Part shown: positions 55,682 through 64,000 of the stretch, piece after piece
Layout of the letters: each line of letters opens with the position of its first letter
Numbering within the stretch: the first letter of the stretch is position 1
NCBI RefSeq assembly: GCF_027359375.1
Contig: NZ_CP114779.1
Location: forward strand, 1,116,001-1,180,000
DNA: 64,000 bases
Reading direction: 5' to 3'
Origin: Prochlorococcus marinus str. MIT 0919
GTDB lineage: Bacteria > Cyanobacteriota > Cyanobacteriia > PCC-6307 > Cyanobiaceae
Program-made: the position numbers and the translations under genes
Notes under the pieces: model-generated
Told to the model about the DNA's origin: nothing
The model's database searches: none
Seen by the model: the letters and a program-made list of their open reading frames with translations, nothing else

Positions 55682-56143
55682 ATGACTATTCAAATCTGGC
55701 AAAGAATAATAAGCCTTTTTGTATATATGCTTCCTTTAAGCGATGTGTTGCATCTAGGCAGCAATTTGTTTGCACAGTATCCAATATTAAACTATATTAT
55801 TATTCCTATATTGCCAATAATATTTATTAAAACAAAGATTTTATTAGGAGGTTTATTGCTATTTTTGTGTTTATTTTTTGGTGTTGTTAAAAATACAGAA
55901 ATAGCATTTTTTATCCGGTTTAATACAATGCAGGCGCTACTATTAAATATTGCAATTATAATTGGAATTTACGTCATAGATATAATCATTAAGCCATTAG
56001 GAAACTATTTATTAGTTCAAGTTGCATCTAATATAGTTTTTATAACAACTTTAGGAATCACAATTTTTGCAATAACAAAATGCGTAGCTGGAAAAGAACC
56101 TGATATACCAATAATTAGCGATGCAGTACGAATACAAATTTGA
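55682..56143 (+). CDS. Tic20 / Ycf60-like membrane protein
   Basis: The 153-residue protein has four hydrophobic helices and the Tic20-type layout: an N-terminal WQRIISLFVYMLPLSD and an IRFNTMQALLLNIAI segment in the middle. In plants Tic20 is part of the inner envelope protein import channel; cyanobacterial members have no settled role. It starts 6 bases after aroE and probably shares its transcript. Confidence 0.82.
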   Translation: MTIQIWQRIISLFVYMLPLSDVLHLGSNLFAQYPILNYIIIPILPIIFIKTKILLGGLLLFLCLFFGVVKNTEIAFFIRFNTMQALLLNIAIIIGIYVIDIIIKPLGNYLLVQVASNIVFITTLGITIFAITKCVAGKEPDIPIISDAVRIQI

Positions 56144-56173
56144 ATAAAAGACCATAAAAGTATATTGTGGTAA

Positions 56174-56213
56174 TTCCGTCGCTCATTCAATGAGCCAATA
56201 GTCCTTGTCGGAA
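56174..56213 (+). promoter_or_regulatory. Two-tier hairpin in the rpsF leader that covers the ribosome binding site
   Basis: The lower stem pairs TTCCG (56174-56178) with CGGAA (56209-56213), and the upper hairpin GCTCA-TTCAA-TGAGC (56181-56195) stacks above it. The GGAA that serves as the ribosome binding site, seven bases before the rpsF ATG, is buried in the lower stem. This would let a ligand such as S6 (or S6:S18) control translation. It is my reading of complementarity, not a tested structure. Confidence 0.45.
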
Positions 56214-56219
56214 CACTGA

Positions 56220-56828
56220 ATGTCTAAACAGCCTTACTACGAAACCATGTACATTCTTCGTCCTACCATTCCGGAGGATGAAGTTGATAGTCATCTGAAA
56301 AAATACACAGAGATATTGGAAGGAGCCGGTGGAGAAGTTTTAGATAGTCAAATGCGAGGTAAAAGAAGACTTGCCTATCCAATTGGAAAACATAAAGAAG
56401 GTATTTATGTTCAATTAAGCCACAAAGGCAATGGCGAGCATATAGCAGTTCTTGAAAAAGCTATGCGCTTGACAGAAGACGTAATTAGATTCCTAACAGT
56501 CAAACAATATGGTCCTCTGCCTACAAAAAGGGCTCCAAAAACAGATTCAAAAGATCACAAAAATGATAATGATAATGCAGCTAAAACAGATTCAAAAGAT
56601 CACAAAAATGATAATGATAATGATAATGCAGCTAAAACAGATTCAAAAGCTGATGATACAGTTAAAGCAAATGTAAAAGATAATGCAGCTAAAACAGATT
56701 CAAAAGCTAATGATACAGCTAAAGCAAATGTGAAGGATAATGCAGCTAAATCAGATCAAGAGAGTAAGGTAGATGAAAGCACTAAAGAAGTAAAAATAAA
56801 AGATTCAGAAGGTAGCAAAAAAGAATAA
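56220..56828 (+). CDS. rpsF: 30S ribosomal protein S6 with a long charged repeat tail
   Basis: S6 binds the 16S central domain together with S18. Residues about 1-100 are a normal S6 domain ([44 protein letters not shown]). Then comes a tail of about 97 residues rich in Lys, Asp, Asn and Ala. It holds four imperfect repeats that start with KTDSK and end with AA (positions 56538-56747), and no such tail is needed for the family's ribosome function. The frame is intact to the stop at 56828. The identification of S6 is firm; the tail is unusual. Confidence 0.95.
   Translation: MSKQPYYETMYILRPTIPEDEVDSHLKKYTEILEGAGGEVLDSQMRGKRRLAYPIGKHKEGIYVQLSHKGNGEHIAVLEKAMRLTEDVIRFLTVKQYGPLPTKRAPKTDSKDHKNDNDNAAKTDSKDHKNDNDNDNAAKTDSKADDTVKANVKDNAAKTDSKANDTAKANVKDNAAKSDQESKVDESTKEVKIKDSEGSKKE
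56538..56747 (+). repeat. In-frame tandem repeats in the rpsF tail
   Basis: Four adjacent units start with AAAACAGATTCAAAAG and end with AATGCAGCT: 56538-56582 (45 bases), 56583-56633 (51), 56634-56690 (57) and 56691-56747 (57). All are multiples of three and keep the reading frame. The first two share GATCACAAAAATGATAATGAT, and the last two share a different middle. Unit 2 differs from unit 1 by one extra GATAAT, which suggests slippage. Confidence 0.9.
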
Positions 56829-56846
56829 TTCAATCAGGCTATTCTT

Positions 56847-58061
56847 TTAATTGCCTTTATTCTTTTGCGATTGTGCCCACAGTTTACTAGGCAAGCCCCA
56901 TACATAGATAAATCCTTCTGCTGATTGATGATCAAATTTATCATTACTGTTATAAGTTGAGAAATCAGACAAATATAAACTACTCTTAATAGATTTTCTA
57001 CCTGAGATAATTGCATTACCTTTGTGTAGTTTAATTTTAACTGAACCATTAACGTCTATTTGTGTTCTATTTATAAAGCCATCTAAAGCATATTTTAAAG
57101 GACTAAACCAAAAGCCTTGATATACCAAATTAGCCCATTGATTCTCTAAATGTAATTTAGTTCGTAAAACATCTGCAGATAAAGTCAAGCTTTCTAATTC
57201 TTGATGTGCTTTTATCAGTAATAGTAGACCAGGTGTTTCATAAATTTCTCTACTTTTGATCCCAACCACTCTATTTTCAATCATATCTATTCGGCCGAAG
57301 CCATGTATCCCTGCAAGATAGTTTGCTTTACGAATGATTGAAATTGGATCTAATGATTCCCCGTCAATTCCGACAGGATTACCAGAGTCAAAAAATATTT
57401 CTATTTCTTGAGCTTCCTCAGGAGCATTTTCAATAGAAGAAGTGATTTGGAAAACTTCTTCAAGAGGTGGTTGATAAGCATCCTCAAGAGAACCAGCTTC
57501 AACACTTCTTCCTAAGAGATTCAAATCAATGGAATATGGCGATTTTTTTGTGACAGGGGCTGGAATGCCAAAACGCTCACTATACGCAATTACTTCTTCC
57601 CTACTCATCCCCCATGAGCGAGCTGGTGTTAAAACTTTCAATTCAGGAGCCAGTGTTCCAATAGCAATATCAAAGCGAACTTGATCATTCCCTTTGGCTG
57701 TACAACCATGTGCGACTGCATCTGCTTTGAAATCCTTTGCTATTTCTACTAAACGTCTAGAGATTAAAGGTCTAGCTAAAGCAGTAGAAAGAGGGTATTT
57801 ACCTTCATAAAGGGCGTTTGCTCTAATTGCTGGAAAAGCAAATTCCTCTATAAAAGGCTTTACTAGATCATCTACTAAAGATATAGATGCACCAGCAGAA
57901 AGTGCTTTTTGTCTAATTGGTTCTAACTCTTCTCCTTGGCCCAAATCAGCTGCAAATGCAACAACTTCCTCCACACCATATTCATTCATTAAATATGGAA
58001 TACAAGCACTAGTGTCAACTCCACCTGAATAAGCTAGAACAACCTTTTTAACGTGACTCAT
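56847..58061 (-). CDS. argG: Argininosuccinate synthase ArgG
   Basis: ArgG joins citrulline and aspartate with ATP, the next to last step of arginine synthesis. The 404-residue protein has the PP-loop [18 protein letters not shown], a [14 protein letters not shown] segment and the family motif [12 protein letters not shown]-type (here [15 protein letters not shown]). Length is normal. It is the second gene after a small membrane protein, 12 bases apart. Confidence 0.96.
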   Translation of the reverse strand: MSHVKKVVLAYSGGVDTSACIPYLMNEYGVEEVVAFAADLGQGEELEPIRQKALSAGASISLVDDLVKPFIEEFAFPAIRANALYEGKYPLSTALARPLISRRLVEIAKDFKADAVAHGCTAKGNDQVRFDIAIGTLAPELKVLTPARSWGMSREEVIAYSERFGIPAPVTKKSPYSIDLNLLGRSVEAGSLEDAYQPPLEEVFQITSSIENAPEEAQEIEIFFDSGNPVGIDGESLDPISIIRKANYLAGIHGFGRIDMIENRVVGIKSREIYETPGLLLLIKAHQELESLTLSADVLRTKLHLENQWANLVYQGFWFSPLKYALDGFINRTQIDVNGSVKIKLHKGNAIISGRKSIKSSLYLSDFSTYNSNDKFDHQSAEGFIYVWGLPSKLWAQSQKNKGN

Positions 58062-58073
58062 CTGTCTTCTCCT

Positions 58074-58274
58074 TTAAGTTAAATCTTGGTTTTGAAAGCC
58101 AAATAAGACCAAATAACATCCTAAAAATACAGAAGGTCCAAAAAGCAGGAGCCAAACTATAAATGGTCTAATAATGAAAGGTTCAGGATGCTGTATGCCC
58201 CAAAACCTTAGGCCGAAACTTAAAAATAAAGCAAAAGCCCAAACAAAAACTATTAATGGGAACTTCAAAATCAA
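58074..58274 (-). CDS. Small two-helix membrane protein of unknown function
   Basis: The 66-residue product has two hydrophobic helices (residues about 5-24 and 37-60) separated by a short polar loop with an HPEPF motif. I do not recognise a function. It is 12 bases upstream of argG on the same strand and is divergent from the DUF3134 gene by a short gap. The gene status is supported by the sensible topology and spacing. Confidence 0.65.
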   Translation of the reverse strand: MILKFPLIVFVWAFALFLSFGLRFWGIQHPEPFIIRPFIVWLLLFGPSVFLGCYLVLFGFQNQDLT

Positions 58275-58331
58275 AATCCCTAATCAATCGCATAATGCAT
58301 TATGTTATTAAAATGGCAAAATATGAACTTG

Positions 58332-58586
58332 ATGAGCTCAACCGATAACGTAAATCCCGCACTAACCCGATATGGGAGAAGTGATCCTGCACCAGTATTG
58401 CCCTTAAGAGAAGAGCCAGATCTTTTAACATGGCTAGAGTCAAGTGGGAGGTTAATAGCGGATGAAGTTTCGTCAATTCAAGATGTGAGTACTGTGGAAG
58501 AAGAAGAACTGTCTGCACTCATGGGCGAAAAGGAAGATTATAAAAATGAGGAAGAAGACAGTGCTGAAGATGACTGGGAAGAATAA
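58332..58586 (+). CDS. DUF3134 family protein
   Basis: The family is a small cyanobacterial group of unknown function. The recognisable core is PAPVLPLREEPDLLTWLESSGRLIADE, followed by an acidic tail (EEEELSALMGEKED...EEDSAEDDWEE). The ATG at 58332 gives 84 residues; an upstream ATG at 58302 adds ten with no family support. mraY follows on the same strand 14 bases later. Confidence 0.82.
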   Translation: MSSTDNVNPALTRYGRSDPAPVLPLREEPDLLTWLESSGRLIADEVSSIQDVSTVEEEELSALMGEKEDYKNEEEDSAEDDWEE

Positions 58587-58600
58587 TATATTAATAAGAA

Positions 58601-59704
58601 TTGGCTAATAAAAATTTTAACAATATACCAAAAAAACTGTTTTTTTCAGATTCGAATTTTCTGATTGCATTTATTATTGTAATTATTTTCACTATAGATA
58701 TTTTAGTCAAAAACCATAATCTAAGTATAATTCTAATTATTAGCTTGCTATCATCATATCTAATTACTAAACTTAGTCTAAAAAAATTTCAAGACCTTAA
58801 GTTAAATCAAGTTATAAAGAAAGAAGGTCCCAAAAAACATCAAGCAAAAAAGGGAACTCCTACAATGGGAGGATTAATAACTATTCCAATTGGATTACTT
58901 GTAGGAAATATTGCATCTAATAATAGCTTAATATCAAACAAATTAATAGCAGTAACCCTTCTAACAATAGCATTTATGGGCATAGGCTTTATTGATGACT
59001 GGAAAGGTTTTATACTTCACAAAAACGCTGGTTTGACTCCTATAGGAAAAATATCACTCCAATTAGGATCCGGAATAATCTTTCTTTTATGGGCACAATC
59101 TGAAAGTGCTATTGATTCCAGTATTAAACTATTTAATAATTATTCGATTGATTTTGGGATACTAATCTGGCCTATTGCACTATTCTTATTAATAGCCGAA
59201 AGTAATGCAACAAATTTAACAGATGGATTAGATGGGTTAGCAAGCGGTTGTGGAGCAATTATATTTACGGGTCTATCAATTCAATTTATTCTAGAAGGAA
59301 CAAATGAAAGCTTTGCACTTTCAAGTTTTTGTATAGCAATATCAGGAGCATGGTTAGGATTTCTTTTACTAAATCAGCATCCTGCAAATATTTTTATGGG
59401 TGATACAGGTTCTTTAGCAATGGGGGCAGCTTTAATAGGGATTGGATTGATTTCTAATACATTATGGCCAATCTTTATAATGGGAATTGTATTCTTCGCA
59501 GAGTCACTCTCAGTAATACTTCAAGTAATCATTTTTAAATGTACAAAAGCCATAACAGGCGAGGGACATAGGATATTCCTAATGGCACCATTACATCATC
59601 ATTTCGAACTCAGCGGTTTGAAAGAGGTAAAAGTTGTTAGAGGTTTTTGGCTAATAACTATATGCTTTGTAGTCCTATCATTTCTTATTAACACAAACAA
59701 TTAA
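58601..59704 (+). CDS. mraY: Phospho-N-acetylmuramoyl-pentapeptide transferase MraY
   Basis: MraY attaches UDP-MurNAc-pentapeptide to undecaprenyl phosphate, making lipid I at the inner membrane. The 367-residue protein has about ten helices, the PTMGG motif, FIDDWKGF with catalytic Asp residues, NATNLTDGLDGLASG and FMGDTGSLA, plus HHHFEL near the C-terminus. All the catalytic aspartates are present. The start is TTG; no in-frame ATG precedes the first helix. Confidence 0.95.
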   Translation: MANKNFNNIPKKLFFSDSNFLIAFIIVIIFTIDILVKNHNLSIILIISLLSSYLITKLSLKKFQDLKLNQVIKKEGPKKHQAKKGTPTMGGLITIPIGLLVGNIASNNSLISNKLIAVTLLTIAFMGIGFIDDWKGFILHKNAGLTPIGKISLQLGSGIIFLLWAQSESAIDSSIKLFNNYSIDFGILIWPIALFLLIAESNATNLTDGLDGLASGCGAIIFTGLSIQFILEGTNESFALSSFCIAISGAWLGFLLLNQHPANIFMGDTGSLAMGAALIGIGLISNTLWPIFIMGIVFFAESLSVILQVIIFKCTKAITGEGHRIFLMAPLHHHFELSGLKEVKVVRGFWLITICFVVLSFLINTNN

Positions 59705-59710
59705 AAAATT

Positions 59711-59953
59711 ATGGGCTATTTTACATGGAAAGAAAAAGGACTCACAGAAGACTGCACATCCTTAGAAGCTATGGCATCTCGATTTGAAGAATCAGCAAGA
59801 CTAATGAGGCGCATGGCAAATGATGGTTTCAAGCTTAAAAAAAATTGTAAAAATCAACTCATCACCCATGACGACCCAAAAATTTTTGAATCTTGGGGAT
59901 TTATCAGTGAAGAGCCACCTTATCGTCAACTAGCCTTAATAGATGAAAGTTGA
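59711..59953 (+). CDS. Conserved small protein of unknown function
   Basis: The 80-residue product begins MGYFTWKEKGLTEDC and contains a helical MASRFEESARLMRRMANDG and a C-terminal WGFISEEPPYRQLALI. I do not recognise a named domain. It follows mraY by 6 bases on the same strand, and its last 28 bases overlap the 3' end of the convergent sps gene. Confidence 0.65.
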   Translation: MGYFTWKEKGLTEDCTSLEAMASRFEESARLMRRMANDGFKLKKNCKNQLITHDDPKIFESWGFISEEPPYRQLALIDES

Positions 59954-61314
59954 ACAACCTTATCTAAGTCATTTGAATTATCTAATTGAGATTGCATGAA
60001 AGAAATATATGTGGATACATGAGCATTCCAACTAAAATAATTAGTAACTCCTTCAATACCACTTTGACTCCATCGGTTCCATAAATATTGGTCAGAGCCA
60101 GCTTTTTCAAGAGTTTGTCTAAAAGATTCTAAATCAGAAACATCCACAAGCATCCCATTCGCACATTTAGCCAGAATTTCCGAAGGTCCACCATCATTTG
60201 TAGCTACCATAGGCAAACCACAAGCCGCTGCTTCCAGCAATGTCAAGCCAAAAGGCTCAGTTAAAGCTGGGTTAACAAATAAACCATTCCTATATGCTGC
60301 CCATCTATATATACCTGCTATTTGATCTCGTTTATGCTTCTTAGGAAATGCAATATGTCCGTAAAGATCATATTTATCTACTAAGTCAAAAATTTGCTGA
60401 AAAACATCCCTCTGTTGTTTACCTAATTGTCGAGTATCCTCTCGATTACCAAGAATAAGAACTAAATTATGCCTTTCTCGTAAAATAGGCGATCGACCAA
60501 AAACTTCTATCAAAGCAGGTATATTTTTTCTTCTCACTGCTCGTGAAATAGCTAATAAAGGAGGCAAATTAGTATTACGTAAAAAAGGAGTAAATAATTG
60601 ATCTAACTTTGAGGACTCTGATGATTCATAAGAAGGGTGAAAACGACTTAAATCAACGCCGGGTGGAATAACGTGCACTGCTGAAGAATTAAAATTTCTA
60701 TATCGCAAATATTGATCGTCTGCTTCTTGAGAAGTACTTGTAATAACCAATTTAGAATTAGCTAGAGAAAGCTCTTCTGCATCGATTCGACGACTAATAG
60801 AGTAATTATTTTCAATTTGTTGATGATCCATACCAGAGGTAAGGAGTCTCCTTTTCTTTTCTCTCCCAAGAGAATGTCCAGTAAAAACCAAAGGAATGTC
60901 TAAAGAACGGCTTATTAAGGCTCCTACATAACCTGCATCAGCATAATGAGCATGAATCCAATCGGGCAGCCTAGGTTCTTTCTTTAATTGTTGAATTAAT
61001 TGATCTGCTAAATCATCCAAAAAAGGCCAAAATAATTCTTTTCGAATATACCTTTTAGGACCAAATGGCAATCTTATAATTTGAGCCCCGGGAGCAATAA
61101 ATTCCGTTTTCTGAGAATAGTCAGAAGAGACCCTTCGATCTTGTATTAATCTAGTTACTAGTTTTACTTGCTCAACTTCTTTACAAGAAGCTAAATGCTT
61201 AACGAGTTCCAATACATATAATGTTTGCCCACCAGTATCTGAATCACGACCCAATTCCAAATCGTGAGATCGAATCAGCCCATGCAAATGCAAATGAAGG
61301 AGCTGCAATCCCAA
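59926..61314 (-). CDS. Sucrose-phosphate synthase, short form without phosphatase domain
   Basis: Sucrose-phosphate synthase joins UDP-glucose and fructose 6-phosphate to sucrose 6-phosphate, a compatible-solute route. The 462-residue GT4 protein has RDSDTGGQTLYVLELVKHLA, VIPPGVDLSRFHP, NREDTRQL and the EPFGLTLLEAAACGLPMVATNDGGP nucleotide-sugar motif. It stops after the glycosyltransferase domain, so there is no fused SPP-like phosphatase. That short form is known from Prochlorococcus. A separate phosphatase gene is not in the window. Confidence 0.9.
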   Translation of the reverse strand: MGLQLLHLHLHGLIRSHDLELGRDSDTGGQTLYVLELVKHLASCKEVEQVKLVTRLIQDRRVSSDYSQKTEFIAPGAQIIRLPFGPKRYIRKELFWPFLDDLADQLIQQLKKEPRLPDWIHAHYADAGYVGALISRSLDIPLVFTGHSLGREKKRRLLTSGMDHQQIENNYSISRRIDAEELSLANSKLVITSTSQEADDQYLRYRNFNSSAVHVIPPGVDLSRFHPSYESSESSKLDQLFTPFLRNTNLPPLLAISRAVRRKNIPALIEVFGRSPILRERHNLVLILGNREDTRQLGKQQRDVFQQIFDLVDKYDLYGHIAFPKKHKRDQIAGIYRWAAYRNGLFVNPALTEPFGLTLLEAAACGLPMVATNDGGPSEILAKCANGMLVDVSDLESFRQTLEKAGSDQYLWNRWSQSGIEGVTNYFSWNAHVSTYISFMQSQLDNSNDLDKVVQLSSIKAS

Positions 61315-61364
61315 ACCATTTCAGTAAAGTAATGGCTTCATAATCGAATATGGAGACAATAAAA

Positions 61365-61403
61365 CTAAAGAAAATATAAACAATAAGCTAAAGAAAATAT
61401 AAA
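61365..61403. repeat. Direct repeat in the gap upstream of sps
   Basis: CTAAAGAAAATATAAA occurs at 61365-61380 and again at 61388-61403, a period of 23 bases. Both copies are in the 178-base gap between the sps start and the uvrA end. AT-rich repeats could arise by slippage; no function is indicated. Confidence 0.6.
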
Positions 61404-61492
61404 TTAACTCCAGATCACTTGATACGAGAGGTCTTTAGCTGAAAACTTTGTAAAAGGAAAAGCAAATTATGGAGAAATGCGAAGAAAAATAA

Positions 61493-64000
61493 TTAGGAAT
61501 ATCGTTGTAATACCTTTTTCAAATAACTTCCAGTGTAACTTGATGAGTTGGCTGCAACGTCCTCAGGAGTACCTGTAGCAACAATATAGCCACCTCTATC
61601 TCCACCCTCCGGTCCTAAATCAATAATCCAATCAGCACATCTAATGACATCCAAATTGTGCTCAATCACAATAATTGAATTGCCTTTATCTACTAATCGT
61701 TGAATAACATCCATTAATTTATGAACATCAGAAAAACTAAGACCCGTAGTTGGTTCGTCAATTAAGTAAAGAGTTTTACCTGTTGCCCTGCGAGACAACT
61801 CAGTGGCCAACTTAACCCGTTGCGCTTCACCTCCTGAAAGGGTAGGTGCAGGCTGACCCAATTTAATATAACCAAGTCCAACATCGACTAAGGTTCGTAA
61901 TCTGTCAGCAGCCTGAGGAATTGCTGAAAATACATCTACAGATTGTTCGACTGTCATTTCTAATACATCAGCAATTGTGTAACCTTTATATTTAACTTGT
62001 AGGGTTTCTCTGTTAAACCTTGCACCTTTACAAACATCGCATTGCACATAAACATCGGGTAAAAAGTTCATTTCAATAACATTTACTCCCTGACCCCGAC
62101 ATGCTTCACAGCGACCACCTTTCACATTAAAACTAAATTGACCCACTTGATAGCCCCTAGCTTTTGCTTCAACTGAAGCAGCAAAAATTTGCCTAATTGG
62201 ATCAAATGCACCTGTATAAGTAGCAGGGTTAGATCGAGGAGTTCTCCCTATTGGGGATTGATCAATGACAATAACCTTATCTATCGCATTAATGCCTCTA
62301 ATTTCTGCTACCCCTTTAGGAAAAGGAACTTTTAAGCCAAGTTCATGATTAATAGCAGGGTGTAATAATTCATTGATTAACGTGCTCTTGCCACTCCCAC
62401 TAACACCGGTAATAGCGACAAGACGACCTAAAGGAAGGTCTACTGAGACGTTTTGAAGATTATTACGATCACAATTAATTAAACGAAGATTCTTCTTGCC
62501 TCCCTTACGTCGTTCTTTTGGAGTTGGTATTGACGAACGTCCACTGAGATAAGCACCCGTAAGTGAATTCTCTGCAGATAATAAGTTTTCGATTGAACCT
62601 TCTGAAATTATTTGGCCACCATGAATCCCTGCTCCTGGACCTATATCAACAACATAATCGGCAGCACGAATAGTGTCCTCATCATGTTCAACAACTATTA
62701 GCGTATTGCCAAGGTCTCTTAATCTCTCCAAAGTATTTAATAAACGATCATTATCTCTTTGATGCAAACCTATACTTGGTTCATCTAATACATACAGAAC
62801 ACCTGTTAAGCCTGCTCCTATTTGAGTTGCCAACCGAATTCGTTGAGCCTCTCCCCCAGATAATGTCATCGCTGGTCTATCCAAAGAAAGGTAATCAAGG
62901 CCAACATCAAGCAAAAAACGCAGTCTTAGCCTTATTTCTCTTAAAACCAAATCTCCTATTTGCATTTGACGAGGAGAAAGTAAATTTTTAGAAGGTTTAT
63001 CAATACCCATTAATTGTTCTATCCGTTTCAAAGTTTCATCAACACTAATTTCAGTTAATTCAGTAATAGAGTAAGGACCTAGTTTTACTGCCAAAGCTTC
63101 TGGCTTTAATCTTTTACCCGAACATGCTGGACATGGTACTAAATCCAAAAATTTTTCTAATTTTTGACGAACCGATTCTCCACCTGCATCACGTAATTGT
63201 CTTTCTAGGATTGGGAGAATTCCTTCAAAAGGCCTTTTAAAGCCTCCCTTTTGTTTATATCGACTATCAGCTTGTATTAAAATAGGTTTATCACATCCAT
63301 TTATCAAAATTTCTTTTTGATCATGTGTTAAATCTTTCCAAGGCGTTTTAATTTCAAAGCCATAGGCTTCTCCAACTGAATACAATAAAGAAAAATAATA
63401 TGAATTTTCCTTTTCACTCCAAGGCGCAACAGCAGCATAAACTGGTAGTGATGGTTCTGGAATAACTCTATCGACAGTAAATTTTTTTAAATGACCAATA
63501 CCATGACACTCTGGGCATGCCCCGTATGGACTATTAAAAGAAAATAATCTTGGAGATAATTCTTCTATTACAGCTCCATGAATAGGACAAGCAAAATTTT
63601 CCGAAAAGAGTCTTTCTCTTTCAATGCCATCCGGTAATTCCTCATTTTTTTTTGGTACAACCTCAACCAAAGCCAATCCATCACCCCGTTTTAAAGCTGT
63701 TCTTAAAGAATCTGTTAAACGCTCTTGGATTCCCTCTCTGGCAATTAAACGATCTACAACTACTTCGATTGAATGAGAATGATTTTTATCTAATTCAATA
63801 TTGTCAGATAACTCTCTAACTTCTTTATTAATTCTTACTCGAGCAAAGCCTTCAGAAGCCAGTCCCGATAATAATTTAGCGTGTGTACCTTTTTTACCTC
63901 TGACAACAGGTGCAAGTAACTGATAACGGGTACCGTCTGGTAGAGAAAGAATCTGATCTACCATTTCATCAATAGTTTGAGGACTTATAGGCCTTTTGCA
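61493..64000 (-). CDS. uvrA: Excinuclease ABC subunit UvrA, N-terminal part cut off by the window edge
   Basis: UvrA is the damage-recognising ATPase of nucleotide excision repair. The frame is open to base 64000 and continues past it; the Met at 63964 is internal, since CKRPISPQTIDE precedes it in frame. Visible are both ABC signatures (LSGGEAQRIRLATQIG and LSGGEAQRVKLATELS), the second Walker A TGVSGSGKSTLI, and the zinc finger region CEACRGQG...CDVC. About 835 of an expected 950-970 residues are in the window. Confidence 0.96.
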   Translation of the reverse strand, partial: CKRPISPQTIDEMVDQILSLPDGTRYQLLAPVVRGKKGTHAKLLSGLASEGFARVRINKEVRELSDNIELDKNHSHSIEVVVDRLIAREGIQERLTDSLRTALKRGDGLALVEVVPKKNEELPDGIERERLFSENFACPIHGAVIEELSPRLFSFNSPYGACPECHGIGHLKKFTVDRVIPEPSLPVYAAVAPWSEKENSYYFSLLYSVGEAYGFEIKTPWKDLTHDQKEILINGCDKPILIQADSRYKQKGGFKRPFEGILPILERQLRDAGGESVRQKLEKFLDLVPCPACSGKRLKPEALAVKLGPYSITELTEISVDETLKRIEQLMGIDKPSKNLLSPRQMQIGDLVLREIRLRLRFLLDVGLDYLSLDRPAMTLSGGEAQRIRLATQIGAGLTGVLYVLDEPSIGLHQRDNDRLLNTLERLRDLGNTLIVVEHDEDTIRAADYVVDIGPGAGIHGGQIISEGSIENLLSAENSLTGAYLSGRSSIPTPKERRKGGKKNLRLINCDRNNLQNVSVDLPLGRLVAITGVSGSGKSTLINELLHPAINHELGLKVPFPKGVAEIRGINAIDKVIVIDQSPIGRTPRSNPATYTGAFDPIRQIFAASVEAKARGYQVGQFSFNVKGGRCEACRGQGVNVIEMNFLPDVYVQCDVCKGARFNRETLQVKYKGYTIADVLEMTVEQSVDVFSAIPQAADRLRTLVDVGLGYIKLGQPAPTLSGGEAQRVKLATELSRRATGKTLYLIDEPTTGLSFSDVHKLMDVIQRLVDKGNSIIVIEHNLDVIRCADWIIDLGPEGGDRGGYIVATGTPEDVAANSSSYTGSYLKKVLQRYS

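Overview
This window is a stretch of chromosome from a marine picocyanobacterium, most likely Prochlorococcus. The evidence is the AT-rich DNA, very short intergenic gaps, the sulfolipid genes sqdB and sqdX, a group 2 sigma factor, a DUF3134 protein, a phytol-kinase-like gene, a Tic20-like protein and a sucrose-phosphate synthase of about 460 residues without a phosphatase domain. A low-light-type Prochlorococcus fits the base composition, but the strain cannot be fixed from the sequence alone. I see no prophage, insertion sequence, CRISPR array, toxin-antitoxin pair or genomic-island signature. No stretch longer than about 200 bases is free of genes.

Layout. 1-3.6 kb: the 3' end of thiG, a 55-codon Psb34-like gene and the sulfolipid pair sqdB-sqdX. 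3.8-9.2 kb (minus): gcvP, gcvH, a PLP enzyme of the methionine gamma-lyase family and a possible DNA-binding protein, arranged like one operon. 9.3-18.7 kb: desC, rplI, dnaB, mnmG, chorismate lyase, two conserved unknowns, a SprT-like protein, an NTF2-like membrane-anchored protein and ligA. 18.7-23.5 kb (mostly minus): a TVP38-type membrane protein, valS, two unknowns, an IscA/HesB protein and tRNA-Val(UAC). 23.5-35.3 kb (plus): a DUF2227-like protein, mazG, speE-speB, gcvT, aspS, pyrG-queE-queC and pabB-pabC. 35.3-47.7 kb: cobA divergent from a trpD-like gene, an MFS transporter, ppk, a sigma factor, a phytol-kinase-like gene, a DAHP synthase, acnB and a ClC antiporter. 47.7-54.7 kb: a radical SAM protein, a Wzy/IctB-like membrane protein, purU, a DAO-family oxidoreductase and dnaK. 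54.7-64 kb: aroE, a Tic20-like protein, rpsF with a repetitive tail, argG, mraY, sps and the 3' part of uvrA, which runs off the window.

How the genes work together. Several loci feed folate-linked one-carbon metabolism: gcvP/gcvH, gcvT, purU and pabB/pabC. aroE, the DAHP synthase, pabB/pabC, chorismate lyase and the trpD-like gene sit around the chorismate branch. queE and queC make the queuosine precursor preQ0. The rest is replication, repair, translation and envelope housekeeping.

The most unusual points are a charged tandem-repeat tail on ribosomal protein S6, a hairpin in the rpsF leader that would sequester its ribosome binding site, three genes whose conserved N-termini start upstream of any ATG/GTG/TTG, and two divergent genes whose start codons overlap. 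I found no convincing new multi-gene system.
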